NCBI GenBank assembly: GCA_021802745.1
Contig: JAJZRK010000078.1
Location: 1-13,583, forward strand
Source of the DNA: a bacterium
Lineage (GTDB): Bacteria > Gemmatimonadota > Gemmatimonadetes > Gemmatimonadales > Gemmatimonadaceae
DNA length: 13,583 nt
Reading direction: 5' to 3'
Below, in pieces: positions 7,194 to 13,583 of the stretch (positions are counted from its first letter, which is position 1; every line of letters starts with the position of its first letter). A program made the translations under genes and the position numbers. The notes below the pieces were generated by a model, which saw only the letters and a list, made by a program, of their open reading frames with translations, did not search any database and was not told the DNA's origin.

Positions 7194-7858
7194 TAGCCGC
7201 GCGCGAGCGGCCGTCCGTGCGCCGCCTCCCATCGCACCTGCGCTTCGGCGAGCCGCCCGTACGAAGGCTCCCAGCCATCGAGGTCCACCGGCCCGGCGGC
7301 GAGGCACTCATCGAGCAGGTGCTCCACACCGCGCGCGTGCGGCGCGCGCGGTTCCGCCTCAAGCGGCCCGACCACGGGAAGGCCAAGCGCGGCGAGCTGC
7401 TCGACCGTCGCAAGGGCCGCGTCGCCGCCGACCGTCACGCGACCGTCGTCGTGCCTCTCGATGAGTTGCGCGTAGCGCTCGCCGCGCATCGCGTCGAGCG
7501 CCGCGACATAGCGCCCCGCCGGCAGCGCGGGATCGGCGCCGGCCACGACGAGCGCCAGCGACGACACGGCGTACAACGGTACGCCGGCCCCGTGCGCGAT
7601 GCCCTTGGCAATTCCCGCCGCGATGCGCAGCGAGGTGAAGCTCCCCGGCCCCGCGCCGCACACCACGCACGCCACCTCACGCGGCGCAGCGCCAGCGTCG
7701 GCGAGGGCGGCGAGCACCGCCGGCATCAGGCGCTCCTCGTGCTCGCCGCGCATCATCGCCTCGCGCGCGGCGACAACCGCGCCCTCGCGCAGGACGGCGA
7801 CCGTCCCCACGTAGGTCGAGGCGTCGAGCGCCAGCGTCAGCCCGGGCGCGCTCACCAC
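7193..7858 (-). CDS. tsaB: tRNA t6A biosynthesis protein TsaB (YeaZ)
   Basis: A 221-residue ASKHA-fold protein needed, with TsaD, TsaE and TsaC, for the N6-threonylcarbamoyl modification of A37 in tRNAs reading ANN codons. TsaB is a non-catalytic scaffold for TsaD. Family marks are LALDAST at 8-14, GPGSFTSLRIAAGIAKG at about 70-86, LYAVSSLAL near 95-103 and LDAMRGERYA at 121-130, which corresponds to the DARRGEVY region. It is shorter than TsaD and lacks its metal-binding histidines, so it is not TsaD. The start is one of two adjacent GTG codons: 7858 overlaps the tsaE stop by seven bases, and 7855 by four (GTGA). The second may be the real one. It sits between tsaE and rimI in a coupled operon. 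Confidence 0.93.
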   Translation of the reverse strand: MVSAPGLTLALDASTYVGTVAVLREGAVVAAREAMMRGEHEERLMPAVLAALADAGAAPREVACVVCGAGPGSFTSLRIAAGIAKGIAHGAGVPLYAVSSLALVVAGADPALPAGRYVAALDAMRGERYAQLIERHDDGRVTVGGDAALATVEQLAALGLPVVGPLEAEPRAPHARGVEHLLDECLAAGPVDLDGWEPSYGRLAEAQVRWEAAHGRPLARG

Positions 7859-8301
7859 GTCACCCGGCGCCGCGACTCATCGTCCGGCAGGTGCGCGAGC
7901 GTGATGGGCAACGCATCGTCCGGCACGAGGTGGCCGGCGCGATCCGGCCATTCGATGATCAGGAGCGACGGCTCGTCGAAGAGCGCGTCCCAGCCGAGGT
8001 TCGCGAGTTCGTGCGGGCCGTTGATGCGATAGAGGTCGAGGTGGAGAAACCGGCCCACGCGCGCCGCATACTCGTGCACGAGCGCGAAGGTCGGGCTCGT
8101 CACCGGCTCGGAGACGCCGAAGCCGCGCCCGATGGCGCGGGTCAGCGTCGTCTTGCCCGTGCCGAGGTCGCCGGCGAGGGTGATGACGCATGGCAGCGCC
8201 TTGGCCGCGGCCTTGCCCAGCATCATGCCGAAGGTCTCGAGTTCGTCGAGGCTCATCAGGTAGCTGCCGTGCGGCGGGAGCGGCGGAACGAGGGTGGGCA
8301 C
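7852..8301 (-). CDS. tsaE: tRNA t6A biosynthesis ATPase TsaE (YjeE)
   Basis: A P-loop ATPase that drives the cycle of the TsaB-TsaD complex in t6A formation. It is 149 residues from GTG 8301. The Walker A motif is GDLGTGKTT at 44-52. SPTFALVHEY at 69-78, HLDLYR at 87-92 and LIIEWPDR at 114-121 are the standard TsaE landmarks, the last holding the conserved Glu-Trp pair. GTG at 8301 lies one base after the uvrB stop (TAGCGTG). An ATG at 8256 (MSLDELETFG) would give a 134-residue protein nearer to a typical TsaE N-terminus, and neither has a clear ribosome site. Tight spacing with uvrB argues for the longer form. The gene overlaps the start of tsaB. Confidence 0.94.
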   Translation of the reverse strand: MPTLVPPLPPHGSYLMSLDELETFGMMLGKAAAKALPCVITLAGDLGTGKTTLTRAIGRGFGVSEPVTSPTFALVHEYAARVGRFLHLDLYRINGPHELANLGWDALFDEPSLLIIEWPDRAGHLVPDDALPITLAHLPDDESRRRVTW

Positions 8302-8302
8302 G

Positions 8303-10378
8303 CTACCGCCCGGCGCGCCAGGAGGCGCCGCGGCGCGCGCCGTGGCTGCGCTCGCCCATCGCCGCCTTGATCTCGAACAGCTCGTCGCGCAGCCGCGCCG
8401 CCGTCTCGAAGTCGAGTGCCTTCGCCGCCTCCTTCATCTCCTCCTCCAGTTGCACCACCAGCGCCGGCAGGTCGTCCACGCCATAGTGCGCGGCCGCCTC
8501 CGCCACCTTGCGCTGCTGCTTCTCGCCGGCGCGCGCCTTCTCCCGCCCTTCCCGCTCATCGCGCGCGTCGGCCACGCGGGTGAGCACGCGGATCTGCTCG
8601 GTGCTCTTCGTCACGCCGCGCGGCACGATGCCGTGCGCCGCGTTGTGCGCCTCCTGCACGGCGCGACGGCGGTTGGTCTCGTCCATCGCCCGCTGCATCG
8701 AGCCGGTGATGCGGTCCGCATACAGGATCGCCTTGCCCTCCGCATGCCGCGCGGCGCGCCCCACCGTCTGGATGAGCGAACGGTCCGACCGCAGGAAGCC
8801 CTCCTGGTCCGCATCGAGAATCGCGACCAGCGAGACTTCCGGCAAGTCGAGCCCCTCGCGCAGGAGGTTGATGCCGACGAGGACGTCGAACTCGCCGAGC
8901 CGCAGGCCGCGCACGATTTCCATCCGCTCGATCGCGTCAATGTCGGCGTGCATGTAGCGCACGCGCACGCCGACCTGCTGGAGGTAGTCGGTGAGGTCCT
9001 CGGCCATGCGCTTGGTGAGCGTCGTGACGAGCACGCGCTCGCCCTTCCGCTCGCGAATGCGAATCTCGCCGAGCAGGTCGTCCACCTGGCCGCGCACGGA
9101 GCGAATCTCGAGGATCGGGTCCACGAGTCCGGTCGGCCGAATGATCTGCTCGACGACGACCCCCTGCGACAGCTGCAGTTCGAGGTCGGCCGGGGTGGCG
9201 GAGACGAAGACCGCGCGCGGCGTCAGCGAGAGAAACTCGTCGAACATCAGCGGGCGGTTGTCGAGCGCGCTCGGCAGCCGGAACCCGTACTCCACGAGCG
9301 TCGTCTTCCGCGACCGGTCGCCGTTGAACATCCCGCCGATCTGGGGGAGCGTGACGTGCGACTCGTCCACGACAACCAGGAAATCCTCGGGGAAGTAGTC
9401 GAAGAGCACGGCCGGGCGCTCGCCCGCCGCCCGCCCCGAGAGGTGGCGCGAGTAATTCTCGATGCCGGCGCAGGTACCGACCTCGAGCATCATCTCGATG
9501 TCGAAGTTGGTGCGCGATTCGAGGCGCTGGGCCTCGAGCAGCTTCCCCGCTTCCTTCAGCGCGGCGAGCCGCTCGCGCAACTCCTCCTGGATGAGGCGCA
9601 CGGCCCGCTCCAGCGTCGGCCGCGAGGTGACGAAGTGCTTGGCGGGATAGATCGCCGCGCGCGTCAGCGCCGTGATCGTCTCGCCGGTCAGCGGATTGAT
9701 CTTCGAGATGCGCTCGATCACGTCGCCCCACATCTCGACGCGGACCGCCTGTTCCTCGTAGGCCGGGAAGATCTCCACCGTGTCGCCGCGCACGCGGAAG
9801 GTCCCGCGCTCGAACGCGACGTCGTTGCGCCCATACTGGATCTTCACCAGCCCGCGCAGGATCTCGTCGCGCGCGATCTTCTGCCCGGTGGTGAGGTGCA
9901 CCATCTGCTCGCGGTACTGCACCGGGTCGCCGAGGCCGTAGATCGCCGACACCGTGGCGACGATGATCACGTCCTCGCGTTCCATCAGCGATGACGTGGC
10001 GCGCAGCCGCAGGCGGTCAATGTCCTCGTTGATCGAGGCGTCCTTCTCGATGTACGTGTCGCTCGTCGGGACGTACGCCTCGGGCTGGTAGTAGTCGTAG
10101 TACGAGATGAAGTACTCGACGGCGTTGTTCGGGAAGAACGACTTGAGCTCGCCGTAGAGCTGCGCGGCGAGCGTCTTGTTGTGCGAGAGGACGAGGGTCG
10201 GCTTGCCGATGTTCCGGATGACGTTCGCCATCGTCATCGTCTTCCCCGACCCAGTGACGCCGAGAAGCGTCTGGAACCGGTCGCCCCGCTCGAGCCCGGC
10301 AGTCAGCTCGGCGATCGCCTTGGGCTGGTCGCCGGCCGGCGCGAACGGCGCCTGCAGGTCGAAGGGAACGGAGGGCAT
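8303..10378 (-). CDS. uvrB: Excinuclease ABC subunit UvrB
   Basis: The 691-residue damage-verification helicase of nucleotide excision repair, which takes DNA from UvrA and recruits UvrC; slightly longer than the 673-residue E. coli protein. Visible parts are Walker [15 protein letters not shown] (38-51), the beta-hairpin [14 protein letters not shown] and following (91-124), Walker [14 protein letters not shown] (338-350), GDRSRK (353-358), SATP (393-396) and motif [11 protein letters not shown] (537-545). A C-terminal UVR domain for UvrC contact lies at about 638-673 ([23 protein letters not shown]). A short Arg/Gly-rich tail follows. It leads an apparent operon with tsaE, tsaB and rimI. 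ATG 10378 has no Shine-Dalgarno. A TATATT box ends six bases before it, so translation may begin on a leaderless message. No recognisable LexA site is seen. Confidence 0.98.
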   Translation of the reverse strand: MPSVPFDLQAPFAPAGDQPKAIAELTAGLERGDRFQTLLGVTGSGKTMTMANVIRNIGKPTLVLSHNKTLAAQLYGELKSFFPNNAVEYFISYYDYYQPEAYVPTSDTYIEKDASINEDIDRLRLRATSSLMEREDVIIVATVSAIYGLGDPVQYREQMVHLTTGQKIARDEILRGLVKIQYGRNDVAFERGTFRVRGDTVEIFPAYEEQAVRVEMWGDVIERISKINPLTGETITALTRAAIYPAKHFVTSRPTLERAVRLIQEELRERLAALKEAGKLLEAQRLESRTNFDIEMMLEVGTCAGIENYSRHLSGRAAGERPAVLFDYFPEDFLVVVDESHVTLPQIGGMFNGDRSRKTTLVEYGFRLPSALDNRPLMFDEFLSLTPRAVFVSATPADLELQLSQGVVVEQIIRPTGLVDPILEIRSVRGQVDDLLGEIRIRERKGERVLVTTLTKRMAEDLTDYLQQVGVRVRYMHADIDAIERMEIVRGLRLGEFDVLVGINLLREGLDLPEVSLVAILDADQEGFLRSDRSLIQTVGRAARHAEGKAILYADRITGSMQRAMDETNRRRAVQEAHNAAHGIVPRGVTKSTEQIRVLTRVADARDEREGREKARAGEKQQRKVAEAAAHYGVDDLPALVVQLEEEMKEAAKALDFETAARLRDELFEIKAAMGERSHGARRGASWRAGR

Positions 10379-10384
10379 CGGTGA

Positions 10385-10413
10385 AATATAGCGATTCGGC
10401 GTTTCTTCGGTAA
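10385..10413 (-). promoter_or_regulatory. Candidate uvrB promoter placed for a leaderless mRNA
   Basis: On the minus strand TTACCG (10408-10413) and TATATT (10385-10390) are separated by 17 bases. Only six bases stand between TATATT and the uvrB ATG, so a transcript starting seven bases after the -10 box would begin at the A of ATG. No ribosome site lies between them. Confidence 0.5.
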
Positions 10414-10422
10414 GCGCAGCAT

Positions 10423-10438
10423 CGCCGGCGCGCCGGCG
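10423..10438. repeat. 16-bp perfect palindrome upstream of uvrB
   Basis: CGCCGGCGCGCCGGCG reads the same on both strands. It lies ten bases upstream of the candidate -35 box of uvrB, in the spacer after the membrane-protein gene. It could be an operator or part of a 3' hairpin. In a genome this rich in GC, chance is a real alternative. Confidence 0.4.
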
Positions 10439-10462
10439 TGAGCGACTCAGCGCGCGGGTTGA

Positions 10463-10497
10463 CGCGGGCCGTGGGCGACTGGGGTGCCCGGCCCGCG
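10463..10497 (-). terminator. GC-rich hairpin after the membrane-protein gene
   Basis: CGCGGGCCG (10463-10471) pairs perfectly with CGGCCCGCG (10489-10497) across a 17-base loop, starting four bases after the stop of the 148-residue gene. There is no T run after it. It probably marks the 3' end of that transcript and separates it from uvrB. Confidence 0.5.
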
Positions 10498-10501
10498 ACG
10501 G

Positions 10502-10948
10502 CTAGAAGTGCGGCAGCAGCGGCCGCTGCCAGGGGATGCCGGCGAGGATGAGCCCGAGGGAGAGCGCCACGCCGATCGCCGCCCGGCGATGGCGGACGGC
10601 GTCATCCGGGCCGCGGCGGGCGATGACCCCGGTGAGGGTCGCGACGACGACGGCGAGGAGCATCAGCGTCGGGTGTTCCGCCACGAAGTAGCGAATGCCC
10701 GGGTCCTGCATGGCCGCCCCCATGTCGCGCATCGCGTGCCGGGTGAGCGGGCTGACGCCGAACAGGATGAGGCCGAGCAGGAACTGCAGGTGCACGGACA
10801 TCACGAAGACCGAGACGGCGCGCTTGGCGCCGCTGGCATAGTCCACCCCACCGTTGATCCCCTTGAGCGCGCGAAGGAGCGCCACGATGGCGAAAAGGAG
10901 GACGAACCAGCGGGTGAGGTTATGAAGACCGAGGACGATGGAGGACAT
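10502..10948 (-). CDS. Small four-helix membrane protein, function unknown
   Basis: A 148-residue protein with four predicted membrane segments, about 12-29, 44-65, 88-110 and 122-140. Histidines stand at conserved-looking places: His9 in LGLHNLTRW before helix one, His53 in SVHLQFLLG inside helix two, and His92 in VAEHPTLMLLAV at the start of helix three. The C-terminus ends IPWQRPLLPHF. From memory this pattern resembles a family of small membrane proteins in Bacteroidota and relatives (LHxxLRW, HIQ, EH, IPW) often labelled 'cytochrome b' without experimental support. The paired histidines would allow haem or metal binding, but this is inference. ATG 10948 is directly preceded by GATTG-type repeats, with no ribosome site. 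A hairpin follows the stop. It lies between relA and uvrB with a 146-base spacer on the relA side. Confidence 0.75.
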   Translation of the reverse strand: MSSIVLGLHNLTRWFVLLFAIVALLRALKGINGGVDYASGAKRAVSVFVMSVHLQFLLGLILFGVSPLTRHAMRDMGAAMQDPGIRYFVAEHPTLMLLAVVVATLTGVIARRGPDDAVRHRRAAIGVALSLGLILAGIPWQRPLLPHF

Positions 10949-11000
10949 GGAATTCGGATTTCGATTGGGGATTGCGATTGAGGATCGCGATTCCGATTGG
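10949..11000 (-). repeat. GATTG/AATC leader repeat abutting the membrane-protein start
   Basis: On the plus strand it is a run of GGATTTCGATT, GGGGATTGCGATTGAGG and GATCGCGATTCCGATTGG units. It shares GGAATTCGGA with the element before relA (13304-13313). Here that block touches the ATG directly, whereas before tolQ and relA ten bases intervene. It appears to be a diverged or truncated copy of the same family. Confidence 0.65.
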
Positions 11001-11042
11001 GGGGGAGTGGAGCGGAAGGGGTCATCTGCTGCGACGCAGGCA

Positions 11043-11088
11043 TCGCGAATCGAGATCCTGAATCGTAATCACCGATCGCAATCCTCGG
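11043..11088 (+). repeat. Inverted copy of the GATTG/AATC repeat after relA
   Basis: Here the plus strand carries GAATCG, GATCCTGAATCG, TAATC and GATCGCAATCCTCGG, which is the reverse complement sense of the element at 10949-11000. It begins a few bases after the relA stop. The two copies, about 42 bases apart, form a long imperfect inverted repeat filling the spacer. Confidence 0.6.
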
Positions 11089-11094
11089 TCCAGA

Positions 11095-13284
11095 TCATCC
11101 ATCTGCGGTAAGTCTCTCTCGCCGAGACACTTCCGTCACGCCCTTCACCCGCCGCGCGGCGCGGATGATCTTGTCGAGGTGCACGAGGTTCTCCACCTCG
11201 ACGAGCGCGGCGCCGGTGACGCGCCCGTCGGTGGACTTGAGTTCGAGCGTCTTGATGTCCGTCCCGGTGCCGCTGACCGCCGAGGCGAGGTCGGCATACA
11301 GGCCGCGCCGGTCGTTCCCCTCGATATGGAGGCGAATGATGAAGCGCTCGCCCTCGCTCTCCTTCCAGTCAATCTCGAGGCGGCGTTCGGGCTCGTGCAC
11401 GAGGAACAGCAGGTTGGGGCAGTCGGCGCGATGGATGCTCACGCCGCGGCCGCGGGTCACGTAGCCCACCACCTTGTCGCCCGGCACCGGCTGGCAGCAC
11501 TGCGCGTAGCGGACCATCAGGCCGTCGGCGCCCTGCACGCGAATGCCGCGCGAGGTGTCCGACCGCTTCATCCGGTCGAGGAGCCGCTCGAGCGGGCTCG
11601 CCTTCAGCTGGTGCTGGTCGGGGTGCTCCTCGACGTCGGGGAAGATCGCCTTCAGGATCTGCGTGATGTTGACGTCGCCCTGCGCGATGGACGCCAGCAC
11701 GTGGTCGGCATCGCCGAGCTTGAGCACGCCGGCCGCCGTCGTCAGCTCGTCGTCGGTGAGCTTCGCCATGCGGCGGCGGCGCAGCTCGCGGTCGAGGATC
11801 TCGCGCCCGATCTGGCGCGACGCCTTGTGCTCCTCGACGCGCAGCCACTGCCGGATGCGATGCCGCGCCCGGCCGGTGCGCACGTGGGCCAGCCAGTCGC
11901 GGCTCGGGCGCGCGGTCGGCGAGCGGGAGATCTCCACGGTCTCGGAGTTGCGCAGTTCGCGCGAGAGCGGGACGATGCGGCCGTTGACCTTCGCGCCCTG
12001 CACGTGCAGCCCGAGTTCGGAGTGCACGGCGAAGGCGAAGTCAATCGGCGTCGCCCCCTTGGGGAGCTGGATCACGTCGCCCTTCGGCGTGAAGACGAAG
12101 ATCTCGTCCTGATAGAGGTCGAGCTTCAGGAACTCGAGGAACTGGTCGGGGGTCTCGGCGTCGAGCTGCAGCTCGAGCACCTGCCGGAACCAGTGGAGCG
12201 CGCGGTCGAGGTCGTCGCCGCGCTGCTTGTCGCCTTCCTTGTACCGCCAGTGCGCGGCGATGCCGTAGTCGGCGGTGCGGTGCATCTCGAGCGTGCGGAT
12301 CTGGATCTCGAACAGCGTGCCGCGCTGGCCAAAGACCGTCGTGTGCAGCGACTGGTAGCCGTTGGACTTCGGCTGGGCGATGTAGTCCTTGATGCGCTCC
12401 TGCAGCGGCGACCACGCGCCGTGGATCACGCCGAGCGCGTGGTAGCACTCGGGCACGTTCTCGACGAGCACGCGAATGGCGTAGAGGTCGTAGACGTCGT
12501 CGTACGACTTCTCGCCCTTGACCATCTTCTTGTGGATGGACCACAGGTGCTTCGGGCGGCCGCTGACCTCGTGCACCACCACGCCCGACTCCTGGAGGCG
12601 CTTCGCCAGCGGACCCACCATCTCCTGGATCAGCGCTTCGCGGTCGGCGCGCTTCTGCTGCACGAGGCGCGCGAGGGCGCGGTACTCCTCGGGTTCGAGG
12701 TAGCGGAAGGCGAGGTCCTCGAGTTCGGCCTTCATGGCGGCGAGGCCGAACCGGTGCGCGAGCGGGGCGTACAGGTCGCGCGTCTCGAGGGCGATGCGGC
12801 GCCGCTTCTCCTCGGGGAGGTGCTCGAGCGTCCGCATGTTGTGCAGGCGGTCGGCGAGCTTGATGAGGATGACGCGCGCGTCCTTGGCGATGGAGAGGAG
12901 GAGCTTGCGGTAGTTCTCGACCTGCCGTTCTTCGCGCGACCCGGTGGGGAGGTGGCCGATCTTGGTGACGCCGTCCACGATCTGGGCGACCTCGCGGCCG
13001 AACTCGCGCTCCACGTCCTCGCGGGTGGCGTCGGTGTCCTCGATGACGTCGTGGACGAGCGCGCTGGCGATGGTGACCGTGTCGAGCTGCAGGTCGGCGA
13101 GGATCTTGGCAACCTCGACGCAGTGCGTGACGTAGGGATCGCCGTTGCGCCGCGTCTGCCCCGAGTGCGCCTTCTCGCTGAACCGATACGCGCGCGACAG
13201 CAGCTCGGCGTCGAGGCGCTCCGGGTGGGCGTCGGCGCTGAGGTGCCAGTTGGGGATGATGTCGGTGAGAACCGGGGCGATCAT
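11095..13284 (-). CDS. rel: Bifunctional (p)ppGpp synthetase/hydrolase, Rel/SpoT type
   Basis: A full-length 729-residue alarmone enzyme. The HD hydrolase domain is intact: HSGQTRRNGDPYVTH (40-54), HDVIEDT (78-84) with the HD..ED metal site, and KLADRLHNMR (142-151). The synthetase domain follows: GRPKHLWSIHKKM (242-254), YDDVYDLYAIRV (261-272), RIKDYIAQPKSNGYQSLHTT (297-316) and EIQIRT (326-331). The RIKD motif is the RxKD form of bifunctional Rel/SpoT enzymes, unlike ExDD of synthetase-only RelA. A TGS domain lies at about 393-455 and a helical region at about 460-570. The conserved-cysteine segment at about 590-625 includes YAQCCQPVPGD and HRADCPN, and an ACT domain occupies about 648-725. 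Ribosome-linked sensing of starvation is therefore expected. ATG 13284 lacks a ribosome site. Its leader holds a GATTG-type repeat and an 8-bp inverted repeat. It is transcribed after a strong terminator, so it has its own promoter, though I cannot point to one with confidence. Confidence 0.97.
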   Translation of the reverse strand: MIAPVLTDIIPNWHLSADAHPERLDAELLSRAYRFSEKAHSGQTRRNGDPYVTHCVEVAKILADLQLDTVTIASALVHDVIEDTDATREDVEREFGREVAQIVDGVTKIGHLPTGSREERQVENYRKLLLSIAKDARVILIKLADRLHNMRTLEHLPEEKRRRIALETRDLYAPLAHRFGLAAMKAELEDLAFRYLEPEEYRALARLVQQKRADREALIQEMVGPLAKRLQESGVVVHEVSGRPKHLWSIHKKMVKGEKSYDDVYDLYAIRVLVENVPECYHALGVIHGAWSPLQERIKDYIAQPKSNGYQSLHTTVFGQRGTLFEIQIRTLEMHRTADYGIAAHWRYKEGDKQRGDDLDRALHWFRQVLELQLDAETPDQFLEFLKLDLYQDEIFVFTPKGDVIQLPKGATPIDFAFAVHSELGLHVQGAKVNGRIVPLSRELRNSETVEISRSPTARPSRDWLAHVRTGRARHRIRQWLRVEEHKASRQIGREILDRELRRRRMAKLTDDELTTAAGVLKLGDADHVLASIAQGDVNITQILKAIFPDVEEHPDQHQLKASPLERLLDRMKRSDTSRGIRVQGADGLMVRYAQCCQPVPGDKVVGYVTRGRGVSIHRADCPNLLFLVHEPERRLEIDWKESEGERFIIRLHIEGNDRRGLYADLASAVSGTGTDIKTLELKSTDGRVTGAALVEVENLVHLDKIIRAARRVKGVTEVSRRERLTADG

Positions 13285-13291
13285 GTACGAC

Positions 13292-13346
13292 GACTGAGGA
13301 TTGGGAATTCGGACGGGGATTGCGGACCACGACTGAGGAAAGCGAT
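13292..13346 (-). repeat. GATTG/AATC leader repeat upstream of rel
   Basis: The plus strand carries TGAGGATTGGGAATTCGGA (13295-13313), a 19-base block matching 3285-3303 before tolQ with one change, then GGGGATTGCGGA, GACTGAGG and AGCGATTCGC. The block ends ten bases before ATG, as at tolQ. No Shine-Dalgarno is present between it and the start. Confidence 0.7.
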
Positions 13347-13360
13347 TCGCGATGGTCCGC
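13322..13360 (-). promoter_or_regulatory. 8-bp inverted repeat in the rel leader
   Basis: GCGGACCA (13322-13329) and TGGTCCGC (13353-13360) are perfect inverted copies 23 bases apart, with a small inner palindrome GCGATTCGC between them. In rel mRNA this could form a two-part hairpin 38-76 bases before the start; as DNA it could be an operator. Function unproven. Confidence 0.45.
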
Positions 13361-13372
13361 GTGCGCGATAAG

Positions 13373-13410
13373 AAACGGGGCCCGCCGCGCTGCGGCGGGG
13401 GCCCCGTTTT
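13373..13410 (-). terminator. Strong hairpin terminator upstream of rel, bidirectional
   Basis: AAACGGGGCCCGCCGC pairs with GCGGCGGGGGCCCCGTTT apart from a two-G bulge, around a three-base loop. On the plus strand it ends in TTTT (13407-13410). On the minus strand it is followed by TTTCTTAT. It therefore looks like an intrinsic terminator for a minus-strand gene lying right of 13410 and may work in both directions. It insulates rel from upstream transcription. Confidence 0.75.
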
Positions 13411-13561
<151 letters not shown>

Positions 13562-13583
13562 GTAACCCGGTGTGGGTCCCCGG

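Noticed and set aside
7194..7307. N-terminal extension of rimI
   Set aside because: It overlaps tsaB, is Arg/Gly/Ala rich and would make the protein longer than the family; GTG 7193 is coupled to the tsaB stop.
8294..9994. 566-codon plus-strand open frame opposite uvrB
   Set aside because: Mirror of uvrB codons; composition biased and no recognisable motif.
11179..13371. 730-codon open frame on the plus strand opposite rel
   Set aside because: It is the antisense of a clear Rel protein; its translation is low-complexity (His, Arg, Val, Leu rich) with no domain. Long antisense frames are expected at this GC content.

Overview
The window is a stretch of ordinary bacterial core genome, rich in G and C, with thirteen protein genes all on the minus strand. 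They are packed with coupled or overlapping start and stop codons, and gaps are mostly below 150 bases. A diderm cell is certain from the complete Tol-Pal set, lipoproteins and signal peptides. The base composition, the gene content and the AATC/GATTG-rich spacer repeats suggest Gemmatimonadota or a relative. That placement is an impression, not a demonstration.

Layout in transcription order (right to left). The right edge (13487-13561) is long C runs, most likely a sequencing or assembly artefact at a contig end. A strong hairpin terminator (13373-13410) closes whatever lies beyond. Next comes a full-length bifunctional (p)ppGpp synthetase/hydrolase (11095-13284), then a small four-helix membrane protein of unknown function (10502-10948). 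An apparent operon follows: uvrB, tsaE, tsaB, rimI (10378 down to 6753), joined by a 1-base gap, a 4- or 7-base overlap and a 1-base overlap. It combines nucleotide excision repair with tRNA t6A modification and N-acetylation. ssb (6165-6650) has its own promoter-like sequence and a hairpin after it. A small lipoprotein, a LysM-domain secreted protein and a GalE-like nucleotide-sugar epimerase come next. The window ends with the Tol-Pal envelope operon tolQ-tolR-tolA-tolB-pal (3274 down to 1), with pal cut by the left edge.

How the genes work together. The Tol-Pal proteins form one trans-envelope machine: a TolQ/TolR proton-driven motor, TolA as linker, TolB in the periplasm and Pal anchored in the outer membrane. 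The key motor residues sit at, or at a constant offset from, the Escherichia coli positions. The LysM protein and the epimerase may also serve the envelope. TsaE and TsaB are two of the proteins needed for t6A; TsaD and TsaC are not in this window.

I found no mobile element, CRISPR array, tRNA, rRNA, toxin or defence system. The least explained signals are non-coding: a family of GATTG/AATC repeats in the leaders of tolQ, relA and the membrane-protein gene, with a shared 19-base core at the same distance from the tolQ and relA starts; a promoter placed so that uvrB mRNA would be leaderless; and inverted repeats upstream of relA and uvrB.
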